Below are positions 16,194 through 23,664 of a stretch of DNA of 43,982 bases, one piece after another. A program made the position numbers and the translations under genes. Numbering within the stretch: position 1 is the first letter of the stretch; each line of letters opens with the position of its first letter. Below the pieces are notes generated by a model, which saw nothing but the letters and a program-made list of their open reading frames with translations, did no database searches and was not told the DNA's origin. The DNA comes from Geothrix sp. GTDB lineage: Bacteria > Acidobacteriota > Holophagae > Holophagales > Holophagaceae. Where the stretch lies: NCBI GenBank assembly GCA_030824075.1, contig JAVBYJ010000013.1, forward strand, positions 1-43,982, in the 5' to 3' direction.

Positions 16194-17024
16194 TCAGGGG
16201 ATGCTGATGGTGGGCTTCGGTGGTCCAGGCTCCGGGTCGCCAGAGTAGCGGACGGCTTCGAGAAACAGGCCCGAGGCGGGAGCGGCCTTCGCTCCCCAGG
16301 AGAGATTGGCGGCCTCGGTGGGGTTCCGAAGGTCCTCCAGCAATCGCCGGGGCTCCTCTTCCCCCAGGGCGCAGGCCACAGCGGCGCCCACCATGCGACG
16401 CGCCAGGCGGCGATAGAAGTGGGTGGCGCGCACGCGGAGGAGGATGAGCGACCCAGCCTCGGCCACTTCGCAGCGGAGGATGCGGACGCGGCCATCTTCC
16501 TCAGTGTCGAGGTCCGCGAAGGCGGCCACATCCTGATCCCCTTCGAAGGCGGTCCAGGCGCGAGAGAGGCGATCCAGATCCAGGTTGCGCTTCACCCACC
16601 AGATGTACGGCTTTCCGAAGGCGCTGCGCCGTCGGCTGATCTGGTAGAGGTAGGTGCGGTCCACTGCATCGTGACGGGCGTGAAAGCGGGGAGGGCAGGA
16701 CCGGATGTCCCGGATGGCGATGTCCTGGGGCAGGGCGGCGTCCAGGATGCGCCTCAACTCTCCTGGGCGAGGGGCCCCCTTGGCTTCCAGGTGCAGGTGG
16801 GCGACCTGGCCAAGGGCGTGAACGCCAGCGTCCGTGCGTCCGGCTCCCCCAAGATGGATGAGGCGGAGGCCCGCACCGTGCAGGATGTGCTCTAGGCTGC
16901 CGGCGACGGTTCGGACCCCTTCCTGGGTCTGCTTGGCGCCCTGTTTCTGCCAGCCCTGGAACCGGCTTCCGTCGTATTCGAGCAACAGGCGGAACGAGGC
17001 CAGGGGTGAAGGATTTACGGCCAT
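16194..17024 (-). CDS. truA: tRNA pseudouridine(38-40) synthase
   Basis: It converts uridines 38-40 of the anticodon stem to pseudouridine. The catalytic Asp is D65 in G-A-G-R-T-D-A-G-V-H-A; other TruA blocks are L-L-E-Y-D-G-S-R-F-Q-G-W-Q near the N terminus, F-H-A-R-H-D-A near 114, and F-Y-R-R-L-A-R-R-M-V-G near 203. Length 276 aa is usual. It starts 2 nt after the receiver gene, so the two are co-transcribed. Confidence 0.95.
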   Translation of the reverse strand: MAVNPSPLASFRLLLEYDGSRFQGWQKQGAKQTQEGVRTVAGSLEHILHGAGLRLIHLGGAGRTDAGVHALGQVAHLHLEAKGAPRPGELRRILDAALPQDIAIRDIRSCPPRFHARHDAVDRTYLYQISRRRSAFGKPYIWWVKRNLDLDRLSRAWTAFEGDQDVAAFADLDTEEDGRVRILRCEVAEAGSLILLRVRATHFYRRLARRMVGAAVACALGEEEPRRLLEDLRNPTEAANLSWGAKAAPASGLFLEAVRYSGDPEPGPPKPTISIP

Positions 17025-17026
17025 GC

Positions 17027-17425
17027 TCAGACCCCGATGACGGCCCTGACGGCCTCGATCAGCGTGCCTGGATCATGAATCGGCTTGGCGATGTAGCCCT
17101 CAGCGCCGGTCAGTTCGAGGTATTTCTCTCGATCGCCGAACATGGCGTGTGCCGTGGCCAGAAGCACCGGAATGTGGCGAGTGCGCTCGTCCTTCTTCAG
17201 GAGCTGGGTGATGTAAATGCCATCCACCTTGCGCCCTTGGTAGCTGGACCGCGAAAGACTCACATCCATGATGATGGCAGCGAGATCCGACTCGTGGGCG
17301 AGCCGGAGGATTTCCTCCACCTCTTCGGATACCAGGACCTCGTAGCCGCCCTTCTTGACGAGTACGGTCTGGATGAACTTCACATTGATGGGGTCGTCCT
17401 CCACCAGGAGGATCCGGTTGGACAT
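17027..17425 (-). CDS. Single-domain response regulator (CheY/DivK-like receiver)
   Basis: A 132-residue stand-alone receiver domain with the acidic pair E9-D10-D11, phospho-acceptor D54 in I-I-M-D-V-S-L-S, T91 and K114 in Y-I-A-K-P. The long loop after the Asp (R-S-S-Y-Q-G-R-K-V-D-G) resembles receivers found next to hybrid kinases. All key residues are present, so it should be phosphorylatable. The cognate kinase is not adjacent. GAGG lies 5 nt before the start. Confidence 0.88.
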   Translation of the reverse strand: MSNRILLVEDDPINVKFIQTVLVKKGGYEVLVSEEVEEILRLAHESDLAAIIMDVSLSRSSYQGRKVDGIYITQLLKKDERTRHIPVLLATAHAMFGDREKYLELTGAEGYIAKPIHDPGTLIEAVRAVIGV

Positions 17426-17456
17426 GAACGCCTCGGCGTCTTCAGCCTATCGGCTC

Positions 17457-18308
17457 CTAGTGATAACCGCCACGCATTTGCTGTATTTCCAGGCGGTCGA
17501 GCAGGTCGTCGGGCACCTTGAGTCCACCGCGACCTGTCCCCAAGCGCAGTCCAGGCTTGTGGCTTCCGTGGTAGTCGCTGCCTCCTGTGACGACCATGCC
17601 GAGACGCGCCGCCAGGCCCACAAAATACTTCTGCTCGGCGGCGCGGTATTCCCCGTAGTAGCCCTCGAGGCCTTCGAGGCCTTGCCGCTGGAGCTCGGCC
17701 ATGGCCTCGTCCCAACGAAATCCAGCACCGGCGAAACGGCCGGGGTGGGCGACGACGGGGACACCACCGGCCTCCCGGATCCAACGAGCGGCTTCCGAGG
17801 GGCTCAACTCCTCCCGGGGAACGAAGCCCGGACAATCGTCGCCGATGAGGCGCTCGAAGGCCTCCGGGGCGCGGCGAACGAACCCACGAGTCGCAAGCGC
17901 TTGGGCGAAATGAACGCGGGAAAGGAGGGGGGTCGCGGCCTGGGACTGGACCTCTTCGTAGGTGATGGGACAGCCCAACTCAGCCAGACGCGTGATCATG
18001 CGGTGGTTCCGGTCGTCGCGACGTCCCCGGAGTTCCTCGAGCCGCGCCTGGAACCGCGCATCAGCCGGGTTGACCAGCAGGCCCAACACGTGGAGAGAGC
18101 GGCCCAGAAAGTGGCAGCTCAGCTCGGTTCCGACCAGCAGCCGGGTCGTCACGCGGGGCTGCATGGCGAGGAATTCCGGGATGCCGCCGAGGGTGTCGTG
18201 GTCGGTGAGGCAGAGGGCTGTCAGATGAACCGCGTCCCCCAGCAGCGCCAGCCGCTCGGGGGTGTCCGTTCCATCCGAATGAAGGGTGTGGCAGTGAAGA
18301 TCAATCAC
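17457..18308 (-). CDS. PHP-domain phosphoesterase
   Basis: A 283-residue PHP protein. The metal motifs are complete: I-D-L-H-C-H-T-x-x-S-D-G (H5, H7, D12), L-T-D-H-D-T near 34, E63-like in G-T-E-L-S, H-P-G-R near 193 and G-S-D-Y-H-G near 244. The arrangement matches the YciV/RNase AM group, which includes 5'-nucleotidase and 5'-3' exonuclease activities on short RNAs. The start is GTG overlapping the upstream stop by 4 nt (GTGA), so it is translationally coupled to the FlhB-like gene. Confidence 0.88.
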   Translation of the reverse strand: MIDLHCHTLHSDGTDTPERLALLGDAVHLTALCLTDHDTLGGIPEFLAMQPRVTTRLLVGTELSCHFLGRSLHVLGLLVNPADARFQARLEELRGRRDDRNHRMITRLAELGCPITYEEVQSQAATPLLSRVHFAQALATRGFVRRAPEAFERLIGDDCPGFVPREELSPSEAARWIREAGGVPVVAHPGRFAGAGFRWDEAMAELQRQGLEGLEGYYGEYRAAEQKYFVGLAARLGMVVTGGSDYHGSHKPGLRLGTGRGGLKVPDDLLDRLEIQQMRGGYH

Positions 18309-18619
18309 GGATTGCGCGTTTCAGGAAGAAGGTTGGGCAGATTCTTGTTGGCCCGGTAGAGGGCGGCCAGCATGATGGCCACGGCCTGGAACAGCTCCGG
18401 GGGAATGAGGCGGTCCAGGTCCAGGGGTTCGAGCGCTGCCAGCAGGTCCGGATCCTTGGATACCGAAACCCCGTGTTGCTTGGCCAACGCCAGGATCCGC
18501 TCCGCGAGAAGTCCTTGTCCCTTGGCGACCAGGCGGGGGGCGGCGTCGTGGAAAGGGTCCTCCGGCCGGTACCGCAGGGCGACGGCGCGGGGACGGGGAG
18601 ATCCAGTCGGTCGGGCCAT
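18305..18619 (-). CDS. Free-standing FlhB C-terminal-domain homologue (FlhX-like)
   Basis: A 104-residue protein matching the cytoplasmic C-terminal domain of FlhB/YscU export switch proteins: A-V-A-L-R-Y-x-P-E-D near 13, A-P-R-L-V-A-K-G-Q-G-L-L-A-E-R-I near 27, and E-L-F-Q-A-V-A-I-M-L-A-A-L-Y-R-A near 73. The membrane part is absent and the N-P-T-H autocleavage motif is missing (S-P-R-P-R at that place), so it cannot be cut the way FlhB is. Such small homologues occur in flagellated bacteria and can sometimes substitute for the cleaved FlhB fragment. No flagellar genes are in the window. It overlaps the PHP gene by 4 nt. Confidence 0.8.
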   Translation of the reverse strand: MARPTGSPRPRAVALRYRPEDPFHDAAPRLVAKGQGLLAERILALAKQHGVSVSKDPDLLAALEPLDLDRLIPPELFQAVAIMLAALYRANKNLPNLLPETRNP

Positions 18620-18656
18620 GATGGCCCCTTATCGGTGAATCCCGAGCTTGCCCAAG

Positions 18657-20183
18657 CTACTGAACAAAGTTCGCGGCGCTCTGAGCGTCGTCGGCGGGCT
18701 CATCCATGGCCAGGCGGCGGAACAGCTTGACGTCGGCCAGGGACAGGATGCTCATGTAGGAGAAGCCGCTGAAGAACAGCCAGAGGAAGGGCACGGAGGC
18801 CCACTTGCGAATGTAGATGGCCACGAGGACTGCGCCGAAGTAGTAGATGGCGAAGCCTAACTCCAGGAAGGTCATGAGGCTCTTCGGCACCTTGTAGGCC
18901 CGCTTGGTGACGGTCTTGCCATGGGCGTCCACGCCGTACTTGGGGGTGCGTTTGAATTCCTTGTCGTCGGTGAAGAAGCCTTCCAGCACGGCCTTGGCCT
19001 GGTTCAGGGCGAGACCGATGCCCAGGCCCATGAGGCCAGGGATGTATTTCAGGCGGGATTTCCAGCCCGTGTTGTCGGTCAGCTCCTTCTGGGAGAGCCC
19101 GAAATAGAGGCCCACGCTGACGGCGTTCAGCAGGAAGAAAGGACCATCCGTGAGCAACAGGACATGCACAGGGGTGCCGGCCCGGAAGATCATGGCGGGC
19201 ACCATGATGACGGAGAGCACCACCATCAGCATGTAGTTGCAGTTGGCCGTGAGGTGGAACCAGCACTCCAACTTGGTGTGGAGGCTTTCATTGGATTTCC
19301 AGATGGTCTTCATGAGCTTGCGGATGACCTGGGCATTCCCCTTGGCCCAGCGATGCTGCTGGCTCTTGAAGGCGTTGACCTCCACGGGCAGCTCAGCGGG
19401 GACGACCAGATCCTTGAGGTAGATGCCCGTCCAGCCCTTGAGCTGAGCGCGGTAGGACAAGTCAGCATCCTCGGTGATGGTGTCGTGTTCCCAGCCGCCT
19501 GCATCGGCGATGGCCGCGACGCGCCACATGCCCGCAGTGCCACTGAAGTTGAAGAAAGCTTTGGAGCGGTGGCGGGCCGTGTGCTCGAAGACGAAATGTC
19601 CATCGAGCAGAATGGCCTGCACCTGGGTCAGCAGGGAGAACTCACGGTTCAGATGGGCCCAGCAGCCCTGGACGAAGGCCACCTTGTCGTCGGCGAAGTG
19701 GGGCACGGCCTTGCGGAGGAAGTCCACCGTGGGCAGGAAATCCGCGTCGAACATGGCCACGAGCTCGCCCTTGGCCACCTTGAGGCCCTCGGACAGGGCA
19801 CCGGCCTTGAAACCCGTGCGATCCGTGCGGTGCAGGTAGTGGATGTCGAAGCCCAGCGCTTTGTAGCGGTCCACCACGGCGCCGGCGACCTTCACGGTGT
19901 CGTCCGTGGAGTCGTCCAGCACTTGGATCTCGAGCTTCTCCTTGGGCCAGTCCATCTTCACGACATGGTCCATGAGGCGCTCGATGACGTTCATCTCGTT
20001 GAACACGGCCAACTGGACCGTGACCACGGGAAGGTAATTCGCATCGCCCTTGGGCTGGGGTACATCCTTCTTGTGGCGATAGTAAAGCAGCAGGATCCAG
20101 AGGCGATGCGCCCCGTAGATGCTCAGGATGGAGAGCAGCGTGAAATAGGTGCCAAGCACGATGGTTTTGACGACGTCCATCAC
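18657..20183 (-). CDS. Membrane-bound family 2 glycosyltransferase (cellulose synthase/CslA-like)
   Basis: A processive-type beta-glycosyltransferase of 508 residues: an N-terminal membrane segment (about 7-35), a cytosolic GT-A domain and about four C-terminal membrane segments. The D, D, D, Q-x-x-R-W signature is complete: D-D at 90-91, D-A-D at 146-148, T-E-D at 237-239 and Q-Q-H-R-W at 275-279. The closest flavour is CslA-like mannan or glucan synthases, but product and substrate cannot be told. The GTG start at 20183 has a G-rich ribosome site 8 nt upstream; ATG at 20180 is the alternative. No BcsB/BcsC-like partners are adjacent. Confidence 0.88.
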   Translation of the reverse strand: MMDVVKTIVLGTYFTLLSILSIYGAHRLWILLLYYRHKKDVPQPKGDANYLPVVTVQLAVFNEMNVIERLMDHVVKMDWPKEKLEIQVLDDSTDDTVKVAGAVVDRYKALGFDIHYLHRTDRTGFKAGALSEGLKVAKGELVAMFDADFLPTVDFLRKAVPHFADDKVAFVQGCWAHLNREFSLLTQVQAILLDGHFVFEHTARHRSKAFFNFSGTAGMWRVAAIADAGGWEHDTITEDADLSYRAQLKGWTGIYLKDLVVPAELPVEVNAFKSQQHRWAKGNAQVIRKLMKTIWKSNESLHTKLECWFHLTANCNYMLMVVLSVIMVPAMIFRAGTPVHVLLLTDGPFFLLNAVSVGLYFGLSQKELTDNTGWKSRLKYIPGLMGLGIGLALNQAKAVLEGFFTDDKEFKRTPKYGVDAHGKTVTKRAYKVPKSLMTFLELGFAIYYFGAVLVAIYIRKWASVPFLWLFFSGFSYMSILSLADVKLFRRLAMDEPADDAQSAANFVQ

Positions 20184-20307
20184 GGAATAAACCCCCCACC
20201 GCCCGCGTCAGCGGACCTGCTTTATTGTGCCATGGGTCCTAGTAAAATCCATGAGATTCCTAACAATCTGCCGCCTCATCTCCGATGCGTCCGTTAGGAT
20301 GGCTACC

Positions 20308-22209
20308 ATGGTCGACCTCGACAAACCCAACTTTCCCACCATGATTGGTCGGTATCAGGTGCTGCGCCTTCTGGGGTCGGGGGCCATGGGGAGCGTGGTC
20401 CTGGCAGAGGATCCCCGGATCAAGCGGAAGGTGGCGATCAAGCTCATGAAGCTGGATGCCGTAAGAACCGAGGCCGATCAGCATGAATATCTGGCGCGGT
20501 TCCAACGTGAGGCGGAAGTCTCCGGCTTGCTGAACCATCCAGGCATCGTGGCCATTTATGACGTGGGAGAGGTGGAGGGCCATGGGCCCTTCCTGGCCAT
20601 GGAGTTCGTTCCAGGCAAACCTCTGGATGATCTGATCAAGGGAGGGCCGGTTCTTTCCACGAAGGAGAAGCTGCGGATTGCCGTGGGCTTGGCAGAGGCC
20701 TTGGACCACGCTCACGCCAAGGGCATCGTCCACCGGGATGTGAAGCCCGGGAATGTGATGGTGGGTGAGGATGGTCGAACCAAGTTGATGGACTTCGGCA
20801 TTGCCAAGCGGGAGGACGCCAGTCTTACGCAGACCGGCACCTTCATTGGCACCCCTAGCTACGCCAGCCCTGAACAGATTCGCGAGGGCACCGTGGATAG
20901 CCGCTCGGACATCTTCAGCTTCGGCGTCATGGTCTTTGAGCTGATGAGTGGGCAGTCACCGTTTCCCGGCACGTCCATCAACACCATTCTCTACCGAATC
21001 GTGAACGAGCCACCCATCGAGGTACAGCCCCCGGTGCTGGGAGTCCTTCCCGACGGCTGGGAGCGGGTATTCGGCAAGGTGCTGGCCAAGCGGCCGGAGG
21101 ATCGACATGGCACCTGCACCGCCTTCGTGCGCGACCTGTTGGATGCGGTGACGGACCTTGGGAAAGAAGATCGCCGCGAGATCCTCGGGCTCATGCGGAT
21201 GAGCGGCGAGTCTCCGCTGCCAGAGATTGTCTCTACCTCCTTCGACGAAACGATGGTGGTGACCCGCCCCGGATCCCGGAAGTCCGGCTGGCCATGGATT
21301 GCCGCCCTGACCTTGGCCGCCGCATTGGGGGGTGGATGGTTCCTCTTCCGGGGGCCTAAGGGAACGCGCCTCCAGATCGATTCCCAGCCCTCGGGCGCCA
21401 AGGTCTTCGTGAACGACCTGGCCGTAGGGACCACACCCATGAACCAGCCCCTGGTGCCAGGGGACAAGCTGCGCCTGGAATTAAAGGGGCATCAGCCCAT
21501 CCCCTACCTGATCAAACCCGACGAGGCGCCTTCCGCCTTCAAGATGGAACCGATCGTGACGGATGAACCACTGGATTCTGTGCCCCAGGGCGCCACCGTA
21601 GTCATGGACGAGAAGCCGCTGGAAGGCGTTACGCCGATGACGATCCGCTGGAACCAGGGACAGTCCCACCGCCTGACGCTTACCAAGGACACGTTGGGTT
21701 ACGCCTCGGATTTTGGCCCCGGCGAAGTGCCGGGTGGCCGGGTCTTCGAACTGAAGGCAGCCACCACCGCTGAGACGCGCCTGGAGCCACCCCTGGATCC
21801 CAATGCGCCAGGCACTCTCAAACTGGCTGGCGGTTTCAGTGTGCGCGTCAAACTGGACGGCAAGGACCTGGGAGAACTCAGCCCCGGTTCAAAACTGCCA
21901 GTGCAGTCCGGAACCCACAAACTCGAATTGATCAACGCCCGCCACTTCTACAAGGACAGCCGCAGCGTGTCTGTGCCTGCGGGTCAGGTCGTGGCCCTGA
22001 CTTTGCCCGGCCTCGCCATCCTTACCGTCGAAACCTTCCCCGGCACCGGCAAGGTTCTGGTGGATGACCAGGACACCGGCATCGAAAGCGATGGCAGCAG
22101 CGTCCAGATCGCGCAGGGCCGCCACAAGATCACCGTGCGTGGCCCCAAGGGTAGCAAGACCGAAACAGTGAACCTAAACGGAGATAAGGGATTGAGGTTT
22201 CCCCTGTGA
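20308..22209 (+). CDS. Transmembrane Ser/Thr protein kinase with PEGA-like C-terminal domains
   Basis: A Hanks-type kinase of 633 residues. The kinase domain spans about 14-280: glycine loop L-G-S-G-A-M-G-S-V at 22-30, K45 in V-A-I-K, catalytic loop H-R-D-V-K-P-G-N at 142-149, D-F-G at 162-164, and G-T-P-S-Y-A-S-P-E at 181-189. All catalytic residues are present, so it should be active. One membrane helix (about 327-348) leads to a C-terminal part with at least one clear PEGA-type repeat (I-D-S-Q-P-S-G-A-K-V-F-V-N) and similar beta repeats further on, presumably envelope-exposed sensing or binding modules. ATG at 20308 has AGGA 8 nt upstream, favouring it over earlier in-frame ATGs. It diverges from the glycosyltransferase. 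Confidence 0.92.
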   Translation: MVDLDKPNFPTMIGRYQVLRLLGSGAMGSVVLAEDPRIKRKVAIKLMKLDAVRTEADQHEYLARFQREAEVSGLLNHPGIVAIYDVGEVEGHGPFLAMEFVPGKPLDDLIKGGPVLSTKEKLRIAVGLAEALDHAHAKGIVHRDVKPGNVMVGEDGRTKLMDFGIAKREDASLTQTGTFIGTPSYASPEQIREGTVDSRSDIFSFGVMVFELMSGQSPFPGTSINTILYRIVNEPPIEVQPPVLGVLPDGWERVFGKVLAKRPEDRHGTCTAFVRDLLDAVTDLGKEDRREILGLMRMSGESPLPEIVSTSFDETMVVTRPGSRKSGWPWIAALTLAAALGGGWFLFRGPKGTRLQIDSQPSGAKVFVNDLAVGTTPMNQPLVPGDKLRLELKGHQPIPYLIKPDEAPSAFKMEPIVTDEPLDSVPQGATVVMDEKPLEGVTPMTIRWNQGQSHRLTLTKDTLGYASDFGPGEVPGGRVFELKAATTAETRLEPPLDPNAPGTLKLAGGFSVRVKLDGKDLGELSPGSKLPVQSGTHKLELINARHFYKDSRSVSVPAGQVVALTLPGLAILTVETFPGTGKVLVDDQDTGIESDGSSVQIAQGRHKITVRGPKGSKTETVNLNGDKGLRFPL

Positions 22210-22213
22210 GGCA

Positions 22214-22245
22214 GAAGTAAGGGCCACGGATGTGGCCCTTACTTC
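22214..22245 (+). terminator. Strong stem-loop after the Ser/Thr kinase gene
   Basis: A perfect 14-bp stem (22214-22227 with 22232-22245) with a 4-nt loop, 5 nt after the kinase stop codon. There is no clear U-run behind it, so it may act as an mRNA 3'-end stabiliser rather than a full intrinsic terminator. Confidence 0.55.
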
Positions 22246-22248
22246 CAT

Positions 22249-22419
22249 GGTCGGGAAGGAAGGATTCCCTCCGCATCACCTGCAGGTGACGCTCCGGCCG
22301 CATGGCTGGCTGCGCACGGACCTCCGACTGCGTCGGAGCGCCCAGGACAGCCCCCCGGGCTCTCCTGGGCTGGCCCTACCTGCGCGCCATCCCTGATTTC
22401 GAATCCTTCCTCCCCAACC
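22249..22419. repeat. 171-bp palindromic element with tRNA-like terminal inverted repeats
   Basis: The ends are a 19-bp imperfect inverted repeat (22249-22267 and 22401-22419, 17 of 19 matching), and both match the T-arm/acceptor end of the adjacent tRNA-Gln. Inside are three more inverted repeats: a 14-bp perfect palindrome (22276-22289), a 7-bp stem with 3-nt loop (22322-22338) and an 8+5-bp stem (22340-22370). No credible gene lies here. It looks like a MITE- or REP-like non-coding repeat, or a structured RNA. Origin and copy number are unknown. Confidence 0.6.
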
Positions 22420-22469
22420 AAAACAACCGCCTTTCGGCGGTCGTTTTGGTTGGGGAGGAAGGATTCGAA
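22398..22469. repeat. Long inverted repeat formed by the tRNA-Gln 3' end and an antisense copy of it
   Basis: Two 27-nt arms (22398-22424 and 22443-22469) are perfect reverse complements. After one mismatch they continue for 6 bp (22426-22431 with 22436-22441) around a TTTC loop. The right arm is the T-arm, acceptor strand and CCA end of tRNA-Gln; the left arm is an antisense duplicate of it outside the tRNA gene. Confidence 0.9.
22420..22441 (-). terminator. Probable terminator of tRNA-Gln
   Basis: On the minus strand the 6-bp stem ACCGCC/GGCGGT with GAAA loop is followed by TGTTTT, starting 5 nt after the encoded CCA end. It lies in the centre of the long inverted repeat, so the terminator and the duplicated tRNA end overlap. 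Confidence 0.6.
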
Positions 22470-22521
22470 CCCTCGGTACGCAGGATCAAAACCTGCTGCC
22501 TTACCACTTGGCTACTCCCCA
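22447..22521 (-). tRNA. tRNA-Gln(TTG)
   Basis: A 75-nt tRNA including an encoded CCA (22449-22447). The acceptor arm TGGGGAG pairs with CTCCCCA, the discriminator is A, the anticodon loop is TTTTGAT with anticodon TTG (reads CAA/CAG), and the T-loop is TTCGAAT. It has its own promoter on the minus strand. Confidence 0.95.
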
Positions 22522-22533
22522 GGCGGAGATGCA

Positions 22534-22562
22534 AGCATAGCGCGGGTCCGCGTCTCGCCCAA
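22534..22562 (-). promoter_or_regulatory. Promoter of tRNA-Gln
   Basis: TTGGGC (22562-22557) and TATGCT (22539-22534) with a 17-nt spacer on the minus strand; the expected start is a few nt before the tRNA 5' end. Confidence 0.6.
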
Positions 22563-22578
22563 GCCCGAGGTTTGGGCC

Positions 22579-22938
22579 TCAGGGATTGGTCTTGGGCGTG
22601 AACCCGAATTCCTCCACGCCCAAGAGGTCGGGACGGACTTGGGCCGTTTCACCACGCTCAATGCGGCTGAGGGCGCGGTGACCGGTGGCGGCCTCGTAGG
22701 CCAGCAGCACCTTCTCTTCGATCTGTTCGCGGAGGGTGTTGTTCAGGGGGTAGGCGATGTCCTTGAAGCTGCCATCACGCTTGCGACGGCTGGGCATGGC
22801 CACGAAATAACCGTCCTCGCCCTCCACGACGCGCAGGTCGCCCACCAGAAAACAATCCTCAATGACGAGAGCGGCAAAGGCCTTGAGCTTGTCGTCGCCT
22901 TCCACCTTGGTGATGCGGATATCGGTGATGGTGAGCAT
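22579..22938 (-). CDS. spoVG: SpoVG family RNA/DNA-binding regulator
   Basis: A 119-residue protein with the full SpoVG domain at 1-85: I-T-D-I-R-I-x-K-V, A-F-A-A-L-V-I-E-D-C-F-L-V-G-D-L-R-V-V-E-G, and F-V-A-M-P-S-R-R-K-R-D-G. The family binds nucleic acids and regulates varied targets in bacteria, including non-sporulating ones; the target here is unknown. The C-terminal about 30 residues are a lineage-specific tail. It starts 53 nt after the pgeF stop. Confidence 0.95.
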   Translation of the reverse strand: MLTITDIRITKVEGDDKLKAFAALVIEDCFLVGDLRVVEGEDGYFVAMPSRRKRDGSFKDIAYPLNNTLREQIEEKVLLAYEAATGHRALSRIERGETAQVRPDLLGVEEFGFTPKTNP

Positions 22939-22991
22939 GTCGGTCCCCGGTCTTCACACGTCAGGCCCCGGAAGCGAGGCTGCTCCTCAGG

Positions 22992-23657
22992 TTATCCGAT
23001 CTCGATCCAACCCCACTGGCGGCCAGTGGTTTCGCCGCGGCGGTAGGAGTAAAGGAGGTCGGGACGACAGACGGTGCAGAGGGCCACACTGCCGTCCCGG
23101 GCAGGGTCCAGTCCCAGGTCCAGCGCCTGTGCTCTGAGAAAGCCGTGCAGGTCCAGGTGCGGCTTGCCAGAGGGGCCTTGGCTGCGCAAGCTCTCCTGCC
23201 AGGCTGGATCCAGGCGGGCCGCTTCGATGACCTCTTCGCCCACCTCGAAGTGGCAGGCCAGGATGGCGGGGCCAAAGGCCCACACCAGAGCCTTTGGATC
23301 GCCGCCCAATCCGCGGTAGCGGGACACGCCGCGGCGCAGGATGCCACCGCCAAACCCCGGATCACCAAATTCCGTGGCGCCCCGCCAGCCCGCGTGCAGG
23401 GCTGCGACCCAGGGGCGTTGACCAGGAAGCAGACCCGCCAGCAGCACGGGCACGCAATCGGCTACACGCACGCCGATACGGACACCCGGGCTGGTGGTCC
23501 ACAGCCCGTCGCCTTCCACCACGGCCTCGGAGGCCTCCACCACGCCACATTGGTGCACCTGATTCAACCGCCGGAGGGGTAGCTCTTCCACTGGATCCTG
23601 GCGCGTTGAGAACCCCCAACTCAGCGGGAAGGGGGGCGGAATGCCGGGAATCAGCAC
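22992..23657 (-). CDS. pgeF: Laccase-domain protein, peptidoglycan editing factor PgeF-like
   Basis: A 221-residue protein of the YfiH/DUF152 family. The conserved metal-site residues are visible: N-Q-V-H near the N terminus, R-V-A-D-C-V-P-V-L, and A-A-L-H-A-G-W-R-G; it ends with S-Y-R-R-G-E-T-T-G-R-Q-W. E. coli PgeF removes wrongly linked L-Ser from UDP-MurNAc peptides; other members were reported as polyphenol oxidases or purine nucleoside phosphorylases. I chose the GTG at 23657 because earlier starts would overlap the PBP gene by up to 98 nt and the family begins at this point. The downstream position to a PBP7-type peptidase agrees with a wall role. Confidence 0.85.
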   Translation of the reverse strand: MLIPGIPPPFPLSWGFSTRQDPVEELPLRRLNQVHQCGVVEASEAVVEGDGLWTTSPGVRIGVRVADCVPVLLAGLLPGQRPWVAALHAGWRGATEFGDPGFGGGILRRGVSRYRGLGGDPKALVWAFGPAILACHFEVGEEVIEAARLDPAWQESLRSQGPSGKPHLDLHGFLRAQALDLGLDPARDGSVALCTVCRPDLLYSYRRGETTGRQWGWIEIG

Positions 23658-23664
23658 CTGAGAA

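Noticed and set aside
22239..22421. Short minus-strand ORF within the palindromic element
   Set aside because: It is made of the inverted repeat and a piece of antisense tRNA end (reads V-G-E-E-G-F-E), a known type of false gene next to tRNAs; no ribosome site.
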